Source of the DNA: Aestuariivita sp049276915
GTDB taxonomy: Bacteria; Pseudomonadota; Alphaproteobacteria; Rhodobacterales; Rhodobacteraceae
Assembly: GCF_049276915.1 (NCBI RefSeq)
Contig: NZ_JBASXK010000040.1
Coordinates: 1 to 58,663, forward strand
Length of the DNA: 58,663 bases
Direction: 5' to 3'
A program made the position numbers and the translations under genes. Below the pieces are notes generated by a model. The model searched no databases. It was not told the origin of the DNA and was given only the letters and a program-made list of their open reading frames with translations. Numbering within the stretch: the first letter of the stretch is position 1; every line of letters begins with the position of its first letter. Shown one piece after another: positions 33,626 to 40,634 of this stretch.

Positions 33626-33924
33626 CGGCTTCCTCCGCCAGAGTTCCCCAACTCTGGTTCCTGTATTTAGAGTGCAACGGTATACAGCGTGCAGCCAAGA
33701 GCAAAATGCGCGTCATGTCGCTTTGGGCGTGATTTTGTGAAATAAAGTGCATCATTCATGTATGTTATTCGATGATCGGGTTGACCGTGCCATTTCATTT
33801 CGGGCCGCCGTCTGGTCGAACTCGGCAATGGCGCGCGGTCTTGGGTCTTTACCTCTGGTGCGTGCTGTGCCTATTTTACACGCCGCGAGCAGGGATGAAC
33901 TTTCAGGAATTGGCGTGAAGAACG
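33626..33924. promoter_or_regulatory. Divergent control region between the fdh operon and the iron-sulfur protein
   Basis: 299 bases between two divergent starts, so it must hold both promoters, although no clean -35/-10 pair could be fixed. A perfect hairpin CCAGAGTT-CCCC-AACTCTGG at 33637-33656 lies two to three bases upstream of the DUF3305 ribosome-binding site on the minus strand. No FNR-type palindrome (TTGAT-N4-ATCAA) was found. Confidence 0.45.
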
Positions 33925-35880
33925 ATGGTCAAGTCGTTGATATTGTGTGATTGCTTGGGCAGCCAGGCGCTGGATGTTGACAAGATTTCGGGCGTTGCCG
34001 GTGTCACGTGTTCCAAAGTGCATACTGCCCTGTGCACCCGTCAGATCGAATCGGCGGCACAGGCCATCGCCTCGGGAGATGCGATCATCGCTTGCCAGCA
34101 GGAACGCGCGACCTTCGAGGATTTGGCTGAAGAGCTTGGGGTCGAGGCACCGGGTTTCCTGGACCTGCGCGATCGCGCCGGTTGGTCGGATCAGGCCGCC
34201 ACGGCCGGACCGAAAATGACCGCTTTGGCCGCGGAAGCCTTGTTGCCGTCTGCGGATGGCAAGACTGTGGATGTGATCTCGGAAGGGATCAGCCTGTTGG
34301 CCGGGGCGGCGGATGTTGTTCTTCCGGTTGCCGAAAAACTGAAGGACATTCTTTCGCTGACGGTGCTATTGACCGACGCCGAGGATGTGCCACCCAGCCG
34401 AGACTATGATGTGGTACGCGGCCAGATGAGACAGGTCAGCGGTGCCTTGGGTGGATTTACCGTCCGCATCGATGCGTTTCAGCAGATCGAGCCGGGTGGA
34501 CGCGGCGTCTTCACTCTGAGTGCTCCGCAGGACGGCGCGATGTCGCAATGTGATATCGTGATCGATCTGACCGGAGCCACGCCGATGGTGCCGGCTCCGC
34601 AAAAGCGCGAAGGATACCTGCGCGCCGATCCGCGCGATCCTCTGGCCGTGTCTGCCGTTGTCATGGCGGCATCTCAATTGACCGGCACATTTGAAAAACC
34701 GCTCTATGTGCGTCTCGAAGACAGCCTGTGCGCACATTCGCGCGCCGGGCAGACCGCGTGCACGAACTGTCTGGATATCTGTCCGACGGGGGCGATCACG
34801 CCTGCGGGCGAACATGTGACGATTGATCCGATGGTTTGCGCAGGATGCGGAGCTTGCGCGGCGCTGTGCCCGTCCACCGCGATTACCTATGACGATCCGC
34901 CGGTGCACCACCTTCTGATGCGCATGCAGACGCTGGCGTCGACCTATCGCAAGGCGGGGGGCAAGAACCCGCGTCTGTTGGTGCACGATGAGCACGGGGC
35001 CGAGATGATCCGCCTTGCGGCCAGGTTTGGCCGCGGATTACCTTCGGATGTTATCCCGCTGGAATTGAAAGTTATTTCCGGTTTCGGTCATGCTGAAATG
35101 CTGGCTGCACTGGCGCATGGGTTTGCCTCGGTCGATGTGCTTCTTGCGCCCACGACGGAACGCGATGCGCTGACGCGCGAGTTGGAACTGGCCACGGCGA
35201 TCGGTGGGTCTGGCAAGCTGCGCCTGATTGCCGAAGCGGATCCGGACATGATGTCTGACGCGCTCTATGACGCTGCGGTGAAACCAGCTCTTGAGACCCC
35301 GGTTCTGCCACTGGGCAACCGGCGCCAGATCGCCCGCCTCGCGGCACAGGCACTGAATCTGCAGCTTGATGCTCCGCTCAGCCTGCCGCAAGGCGCGCCC
35401 TACGGTGCGGTTCTGGTGGACACGGACGCCTGCACCCTGTGTCTGTCCTGTGTGTCGCTGTGCCCATCGGGGGCTTTGGTCGACAACCCGGATATGCCGC
35501 AACTGCGCTTCCAGGAAGATGCCTGCCTGCAATGTGGGCTGTGTTCCAACATCTGTCCGGAAAACGCGATCACGCTCAAACCCCAGATGGAGTTGAGCGA
35601 CAAGGCCTTGGGACAGGAAGTTCTGAACGAAGAAGAACCCTTTGCCTGTATCGAATGTGGCGGGTTGTTTGGTGTGCGTTCGACTGTCGAAAAGATCATG
35701 GAAAAGCTTGCCGGCACCCATCCCATGTTCGCCACCTCCGAGCAGGCCAAGATGATCCAGATGTGCGACACCTGCCGGATTCAGGCGCAATATCACAGTG
35801 AAAACAATCCATTTGCCGGAAAAGAACGCCCCAAGCCGCGCTCGACCGACGACTATTTTTCAAAGCGTCGGGATCACTGA
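33925..35880 (+). CDS. Large 4Fe-4S protein of the formate dehydrogenase locus
   Basis: 651 residues. The N-terminus has CDCLGSQ and further cysteines. Two ferredoxin-like double-cluster regions are seen: CTNCLDIC (C279, C282, C286) with CAGCGACAALCP (from C305), and CTLCLSCVSLCP with CLQCGLCSNICP at about 500-545. A late CIECGG and a CDTC motif near the C-terminus add further metal sites. It is soluble. Such proteins neighbour formate dehydrogenase genes and are assumed to pass electrons to or from an assembly or reductive step; the exact role is unknown. Its 3' end overlaps the convergent gene by seven bases. Confidence 0.82.
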   Translation: MVKSLILCDCLGSQALDVDKISGVAGVTCSKVHTALCTRQIESAAQAIASGDAIIACQQERATFEDLAEELGVEAPGFLDLRDRAGWSDQAATAGPKMTALAAEALLPSADGKTVDVISEGISLLAGAADVVLPVAEKLKDILSLTVLLTDAEDVPPSRDYDVVRGQMRQVSGALGGFTVRIDAFQQIEPGGRGVFTLSAPQDGAMSQCDIVIDLTGATPMVPAPQKREGYLRADPRDPLAVSAVVMAASQLTGTFEKPLYVRLEDSLCAHSRAGQTACTNCLDICPTGAITPAGEHVTIDPMVCAGCGACAALCPSTAITYDDPPVHHLLMRMQTLASTYRKAGGKNPRLLVHDEHGAEMIRLAARFGRGLPSDVIPLELKVISGFGHAEMLAALAHGFASVDVLLAPTTERDALTRELELATAIGGSGKLRLIAEADPDMMSDALYDAAVKPALETPVLPLGNRRQIARLAAQALNLQLDAPLSLPQGAPYGAVLVDTDACTLCLSCVSLCPSGALVDNPDMPQLRFQEDACLQCGLCSNICPENAITLKPQMELSDKALGQEVLNEEEPFACIECGGLFGVRSTVEKIMEKLAGTHPMFATSEQAKMIQMCDTCRIQAQYHSENNPFAGKERPKPRSTDDYFSKRRDH

Positions 35881-36605
35881 AGGTGCAACGGTGCCCCAAG
35901 ATCCGCAGGCGCGACCTTTGCAACATAGGCCAGAATGGCCTCAAGGTCTTCGATGATCATGACAACCGGCGCAATCGGAGACGGACGCGAGGGATCAAAG
36001 GGCAGGGTTACGCCCGCGACCTGTGTAAAGGCACCATGCGGGCGCAGGACATAGAATTGCTGAAAGCGAAAATCCCAGTCGGCCATGGCGCGCAGAACCG
36101 CGAAGGACGGGGTGGAGCCGATGGAGTGCATTGCGTTTTGCGGCCCGATCACATGGCAGCGCCCGCAATGGTTCAGCGAAAGCTGTTCGCCCAGTACAGG
36201 ATCGCCGTCATAGATGATCTGCGCGATCTCTTCGGCCTCGGGCAGCGGGGCCGTGAAGGCATCACCATCGCTTGGCTGAAAACTCTCGATGGTGCGCGTG
36301 CCGATCTCGGAAGTCAGCCAGTCCTGAAACCGGATCTGAAGCGGATCATCCGTGATGCGCAATTGATAGACCGTCGTGCCACGCTGAAACACCGCAGTGC
36401 CCGGACCCGTTGCGCTCAGCACCATCTCTGCGCCGGGGTCCAGGCTGATACGCACGCCGGTCTTGAGCGAAAAACGCGGCAGAATATGCCTGAGCAGCCC
36501 GCTTGCGACCACCTCGTCCGGGGCGGCAAGCCCCAGAGGTTCCTCGGCTCCCGAGCGGAGAGCGGGAACAAGGATCAGGGCAAGACACAGGATCAGCAAG
36601 CGCAT
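35874..36605 (-). CDS. TupA-fragment plus heme c protein
   Basis: 243 residues with a signal peptide (to about 20). Residues 35-55 (SGLLRHILPRFSLKTGVRISL) read like the first lobe of TupA, which has SGLFDHLLPIFTEKTGIEV. Residues 91-119 (FQDWLTSEIGTRTIESFQPSDG) read like the TupA C-terminus (FVDWILSGEGQEAIAAFKVDG). The middle of the binding protein, including the oxyanion motif, is missing. From about 121 a cytochrome-c-like domain follows with CGRCH (C147, C150, H151) and candidate distal Met (M159 or M215/216). Periplasmic. Probable electron-transfer partner of formate dehydrogenase; whether the remnant binds anything is unknown. Confidence 0.72.
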   Translation of the reverse strand: MRLLILCLALILVPALRSGAEEPLGLAAPDEVVASGLLRHILPRFSLKTGVRISLDPGAEMVLSATGPGTAVFQRGTTVYQLRITDDPLQIRFQDWLTSEIGTRTIESFQPSDGDAFTAPLPEAEEIAQIIYDGDPVLGEQLSLNHCGRCHVIGPQNAMHSIGSTPSFAVLRAMADWDFRFQQFYVLRPHGAFTQVAGVTLPFDPSRPSPIAPVVMIIEDLEAILAYVAKVAPADLGAPLHLQ

Positions 36606-36684
36606 AAAAGCAGCCTATCCGTCGATTTACAGGCCCGTCAATGTGGCGGCCCAATTCAATACAGCGATCAAGGGAGCAAGTGAT

Positions 36685-36879
36685 ATGGACGACAGTTTCA
36701 ATATGTCGATGCGGAAATTCCTCAAGCAGGTTGGTGTAACCAGCCAGCAAGCCATCGAGGACGGGTTGCGTGCCAAAGGAGCCAAAGCGGGCCAGACCTA
36801 TGAGGCGCGCGTGCATCTCACGGTCGATGGGCTGGACGTCGATCACGTCGTGACCGGCACCATCAAGGGTGACGAATAA
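36685..36879 (+). CDS. DUF6494 protein
   Basis: 64 residues beginning MDDSFNMSMRKFLKQVGVTS, with IEDGLRAKGAKAGQTYEARV and an acidic end. A small soluble protein seen beside formate dehydrogenase accessory genes in related bacteria; function unknown. GGGAG precedes the ATG, and mrp starts four bases downstream, indicating co-transcription. Confidence 0.8.
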   Translation: MDDSFNMSMRKFLKQVGVTSQQAIEDGLRAKGAKAGQTYEARVHLTVDGLDVDHVVTGTIKGDE

Positions 36880-36883
36880 CACC

Positions 36884-37945
36884 ATGGCTACACGCGATGC
36901 TGTTCTTGCAGAACTGAAATCCGTTACCGATCCAATCAGCGGTGGCGACATTGTGTCCTCGGGCATGGTGCGGGCCTTGACGGTTGAAGACGGCACGGTC
37001 CGCTTTGTGATCGAGATCGATGCCTCGCAGGCGAAAATGATGGAACCGGTGCGCGCCGAGGCCGAAGCCAAGGTCAAAGCACTGGACGGCGTAAACAACG
37101 TCAGTGCCATGCTGACCGCGCATTCCGCCAAGGCTCCGCCCGATCTCAAACCGGGGCGCAAGGCCGAACCCAGCGGTCCACAGCCCATTCCGGGGATCGA
37201 GAGGATCGTGGCGATTGCCTCGGGCAAGGGCGGGGTGGGAAAATCCACCGTGTCAGCCAACCTTGCCTGCGCATTGGCCGCCGAGGGCCGGCGCGTGGGT
37301 CTTCTGGACGCCGATGTTTACGGACCGTCACAGCCGCGCATGCTGGGGATCAGCGGTCGTCCGGCCTCGCCGGATGGCAAGACGATCCTGCCAATGCGCA
37401 ATCATGGCGTCACGATGATGTCCATGGGTCTCATGACCAACGAGGATCAGGCGGTTGTCTGGCGCGGCCCGATGCTGATGGGCGCACTTGAGCAGATGAT
37501 GCGTCAGGTGCAATGGGGCGCGTTGGATGTGCTGCTTGTCGATCTGCCGCCCGGGACGGGGGATGTGCAAATGACATTGACCCAAAAGTTCCCCGTGGAC
37601 GGTGCGATCGTGGTGTCAACGCCGCAGGATGTGGCTTTGCTGGATGCGCGCAAGGGCATTGATATGTTCAATCAGATGAAGACGCCGATCTTCGGTCTGA
37701 TCGAGAACATGTCGACCCACATCTGTACCAAGTGCGGTCACGAAGAGCATGTCTTTGGTCATGGCGGTGTCGCAGCAGAAGCCAGGAAAATCGGTGTGCC
37801 GCTTCTGGCCGAACTGCCTCTTCATCTGGACATTCGCCTTGCGGCGGATGGCGGTGCGCCCATTGTGGTGTCCAAGCCGGAAAGTGCCGAGGCGCAGTCG
37901 TTCCGCAGTCTTGCACGCGACCTCATAGCCAAGGGTCAGGCATGA
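36884..37945 (+). CDS. mrp: Mrp/ApbC-type iron-sulfur carrier ATPase
   Basis: 353 residues. An N-terminal MIP18-like domain (VLAELKSVTDPISGGDIVSSGMV, 1-80) is followed by a P-loop ATPase with KGGVGKST at 115-122, the LLDADVYGPSQP switch and LLVDLPPGTGD. The cysteine pair CTKCG binds the transferable [4Fe-4S] cluster. It assembles clusters for target proteins, here plausibly FdhAB and the 651-residue protein. The ATG is four bases after DUF6494 and its TGA overlaps the next ATG. Confidence 0.93.
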   Translation: MATRDAVLAELKSVTDPISGGDIVSSGMVRALTVEDGTVRFVIEIDASQAKMMEPVRAEAEAKVKALDGVNNVSAMLTAHSAKAPPDLKPGRKAEPSGPQPIPGIERIVAIASGKGGVGKSTVSANLACALAAEGRRVGLLDADVYGPSQPRMLGISGRPASPDGKTILPMRNHGVTMMSMGLMTNEDQAVVWRGPMLMGALEQMMRQVQWGALDVLLVDLPPGTGDVQMTLTQKFPVDGAIVVSTPQDVALLDARKGIDMFNQMKTPIFGLIENMSTHICTKCGHEEHVFGHGGVAAEARKIGVPLLAELPLHLDIRLAADGGAPIVVSKPESAEAQSFRSLARDLIAKGQA

Positions 37946-38646
37946 CCCAAGCCGCCTCCTTCCCGCCTTTGATGGAGGGTGTGGCCGTTGAGGGGAACGT
38001 TGATCCCTTTGAGGCAGCGCGCGAGATGGCAACAGTTGGCTGTGACGCCGGCACGGTGGTTTACAATGTCCAGGCGGATCGTTTGCGCGCGGCACTTGTC
38101 TTCGCGCCCGAAGTCTCGCTGGAGGACGCGATGGCAATGATGGTGGTGTGCGGGGTGGGCTTTCAGAACGCGCTGGGTGCGCTTGCACCGCCCGAAGTCG
38201 GCGTGCATCTGGAATGGTCCGGCGCGATCCGGGTCAATGGAGGCTTGTGCGGTGAACTGCGCGTTGCGGCCTCGGGCAATAATCCCATGGCCGAACCCGA
38301 TTGGCTGGTTGTCGGTCTTGAAGTACCGATCCTGCAGACGGCTGCCGATCCCGGCACCTCTCCTGATATCACTGCGCTTTATGAAGAGGGCTGCGCCGAG
38401 GTCGATCCGCTTGCTCTGCTCGAGGCATGGGCGCGACATACGCTGGTCTGGATCAACCGCTGGGCTGATGAAGGCAACCGTCCACTTCATGCCGAATGGT
38501 CCGGCTTGGTGAAAGGTGTCGGGGAGCCGGTTGAGATAAAAGGGCTTTCTGGAACATTCATGGGTGTAGATGATCGTTTTGGAATGCTGATCCAGGATAA
38601 TGAAACCACCCATCTTCTGCCCCTGAGCCAACTTTTGGAGGACTGA
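37942..38646 (+). CDS. Biotin/lipoate-ligase-like protein with DUF4444 tail
   Basis: 234 residues. The N-terminal part reads as a degenerate biotin/lipoate A/B ligase domain (LRAALVFAPEVSLEDAMAMM, VHLEWSGAIRVNGG). The C-terminal part is the DUF4444-type domain (WINRWADEGNRPLHAEWSGLVKG, GTFMGVDDRFGMLIQD). Whether it still ligates a cofactor is unclear. It starts at the ATGA overlap with mrp and belongs to the DUF6494-mrp-DUF6505 unit, so a role in formate dehydrogenase maturation is inferred from context. Confidence 0.78.
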   Translation: MTQAASFPPLMEGVAVEGNVDPFEAAREMATVGCDAGTVVYNVQADRLRAALVFAPEVSLEDAMAMMVVCGVGFQNALGALAPPEVGVHLEWSGAIRVNGGLCGELRVAASGNNPMAEPDWLVVGLEVPILQTAADPGTSPDITALYEEGCAEVDPLALLEAWARHTLVWINRWADEGNRPLHAEWSGLVKGVGEPVEIKGLSGTFMGVDDRFGMLIQDNETTHLLPLSQLLED

Positions 38647-38650
38647 CATC

Positions 38651-39130
38651 ATGAACCTGGCACGGGCCATACATTTTGATGAAAGCGACATGAACGTGTT
38701 CCATTCCCCTGCGCGTACCGGGGAGTGGTGCATCTCGGGCGGGTTTGAATTCTCCAATTGGGGCGAGGGGGATCTGAGCGGCAAGGCCCGGCAGGCTTTC
38801 GCGAATGGCTGGTTGGGCCTTGAGACATATGGCCGTGTCACATTTGTCGCCGTCACCCAGGTCGAGCCGTTTGAGATCGACGTTCTGGTGGCGGCCTTGG
38901 CGCAGCATTTTGTCGATGTGTACGGCGCACCTTCAACCGAGGCTGCACTGGCCGTGGCACGCGAAGAAGTCATGCAGATGGTTGAACTGTGCGATGATCA
39001 TGATCCCAACACCTTGCTGACCGTGGCGCGGGAACTGACAGAAGCCGGGGTCAAGGAAACCTACCGCACGATCGAGGCGCAGGCGGCCGGTCTGGACCAG
39101 TTCGCGGTCCACGGATCCGTTGACGACTGA
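38651..39130 (+). CDS. DUF6505 protein
   Basis: 159 residues starting MNLARAIHFDESDMNVFHSPA, with GEWCISGGFEFSNWGEGDLSGKARQAF as the conserved core and a helical C-terminal half. It is soluble and of unknown function. It is the last gene of the DUF6494-mrp-ligase-DUF6505 unit, four bases after the ligase gene, and ends 24 bases from the convergent flavin reductase. Confidence 0.78.
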   Translation: MNLARAIHFDESDMNVFHSPARTGEWCISGGFEFSNWGEGDLSGKARQAFANGWLGLETYGRVTFVAVTQVEPFEIDVLVAALAQHFVDVYGAPSTEAALAVAREEVMQMVELCDDHDPNTLLTVARELTEAGVKETYRTIEAQAAGLDQFAVHGSVDD

Positions 39131-39154
39131 CGCGCGCTGCTGCGCCGACGCGGA

Positions 39155-39655
39155 TCAGTCCAGCCCGGCAAACCCGCCATATTGGCCCCGTTTGAAAATC
39201 AACCCCTTGCCGGGGCGATAGGTTGCGCGGTCCACATGGCCTACAAGGATTGTATGATCACCCGCATCATGCATGGCGGACAGATGACACTCGAAGCGCG
39301 CAAGGCAGCCCTCAAGGATTGGTACATCCAACGCTGACAAGGACCAGTCAAACGCATCAAACCCGTCTCCGTTTTTTGCGAAGTGGTGCGCGAGGTCGTG
39401 CTGATCCTCGGCCATGACATGGATCGCAAAATGGGCGGCTTTGGCAAAACTTGCATGACGGCGCGAGGATTTCGCCGGTGCCCAAAGGACCAGAGGCGGA
39501 TCAAGGGACAGCGAAGCAAAGGAGTTTGCCGTCATTCCCAAGGGGCCCTGATCCGATTGCGCCGTGACCACAGTGACCCCGGTTGCAAAACATCCCAAAG
39601 CATCGCGAAAATCGCGAGCGGTGTCAGCGGCGGGGACAAAACTGTGTTCGGACAT
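39155..39655 (-). CDS. Flavin reductase family protein
   Basis: 166-residue FMN-binding split-barrel protein of the HpaC/flavin-reductase group. It shows the motif series FRDALGCFATGVTVVTA, GMTANSFASLSLDPPLVLWAPAKSS and HTILVGHVDRATY. It reduces FMN or FAD with NAD(P)H, usually for a partner monooxygenase; none is encoded next to it. The ATG at 39655 fits the family start, while the longer upstream reading lacks similarity. A 273-base gap to adk follows. Confidence 0.87.
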   Translation of the reverse strand: MSEHSFVPAADTARDFRDALGCFATGVTVVTAQSDQGPLGMTANSFASLSLDPPLVLWAPAKSSRRHASFAKAAHFAIHVMAEDQHDLAHHFAKNGDGFDAFDWSLSALDVPILEGCLARFECHLSAMHDAGDHTILVGHVDRATYRPGKGLIFKRGQYGGFAGLD

Positions 39656-39928
39656 ATCGCGCGGGTCTCCTTGCCCGTCAGGTCGCACGGGCGGGGCGGT
39701 TTGTCCATCTGCGCTGGTGCAAAATATCACCTGCTGCGTTCTGACTGTACTTTGCACGATATCTAAATCGGCAGCGGCCCTGGGCAACATCGGCAGAACC
39801 TTGTCAGAGTGCCTGCATGAATGTTGCCCGGCTGGGTTTGGCCCGCTGTGCGAGGCGTCAGAACGGGTGCGCCCATACGGGCCGGGCGCACAGCGTCTGA
39901 GTGGTGCGCGTCGCCATCGTCCAGTTGT
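39656..39928. other. Gap between adk and the flavin reductase
   Basis: 273 bases with no gene seen. It should hold the flavin reductase promoter and the adk terminator, but neither can be placed with confidence. Confidence 0.3.
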
Positions 39929-40624
39929 TCAATTCGGCCGGGTTGCGTCGCGCACGATCTGAGCCAGCGCGGCTGCAATGTTGTGGATATTGCCCATGGC
40001 ATCCACGGATTGCAGAACACCCTTACCGTCATAATAGGAAATCAGCGGCGCTGTTTGCGCGTGATAGGCCTGAAGGCGTTGACCGACGGTTTCCGCCTTG
40101 TCGTCGGCGCGCCGTTTCATGTCAGCGGCCCCGCATTTGTCGCAGGTACCGGCGGTTTCCGGCTGTTTGAACGTGTCGTGATAGCCCTCGCCGCAACCGC
40201 CGCACGTATATCGACCCGAGATACGGGTGACCATCTCGCCATCATCCACTTCTAACGAGATCGCGGCGTTGATCTTCTGTCCGGTTTCAAGCAGCAGCGC
40301 ATCAAGGGCCGAGGCCTGTACGGTCGTGCGCGGAAAGCCGTCAAGAATGACCCCGCGTTGGACGTCTGCATCCCCCAGACGGTCGCGCAGTATGGCGATA
40401 ACGATATCATCGCTGACCAGATCGCCGGCCTCCATCACGGCTTTGGCCGCTTTGCCGGCATCGGTGCCCGCCGCAACGGCCGCACGCAACAGATCTCCGG
40501 TCGAAAGTTGCACAAGGCCGAACTCCTCTTCAAGAAGACGCGCCTGCGTGCCTTTGCCCGCGCCCGGCGGTCCCAACAGGATTAGGACAGCCGGAGAGGT
40601 TTCGATCGCGGGTGCTCCATCCAT
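39929..40624 (-). CDS. adk: Adenylate kinase, paired with acs
   Basis: 231-residue AMP phosphotransferase of the long, zinc-LID type. Walker A is GPPGAGKG at 18-25, the AMP site lies in QLSTGDLLRAAV and ILDGFPRT, and the LID has CGGCGEGYH and CDKCGA, a four-cysteine zinc site. The ATG at 40624 follows a GAGGTGAGGG Shine-Dalgarno. It starts 10 bases after acs. As Acs makes AMP, this Adk can return it to ADP. Roseobacters usually also have an adk among the ribosomal genes, so this may be a second copy. Confidence 0.93.
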   Translation of the reverse strand: MDGAPAIETSPAVLILLGPPGAGKGTQARLLEEEFGLVQLSTGDLLRAAVAAGTDAGKAAKAVMEAGDLVSDDIVIAILRDRLGDADVQRGVILDGFPRTTVQASALDALLLETGQKINAAISLEVDDGEMVTRISGRYTCGGCGEGYHDTFKQPETAGTCDKCGAADMKRRADDKAETVGQRLQAYHAQTAPLISYYDGKGVLQSVDAMGNIHNIAAALAQIVRDATRPN

Positions 40625-40634
40625 GGCCCTCACC

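Noticed and set aside
33626..33924. FNR box in the fdh control region
   Set aside because: No TTGAT-N4-ATCAA palindrome; only partial AT-rich matches.
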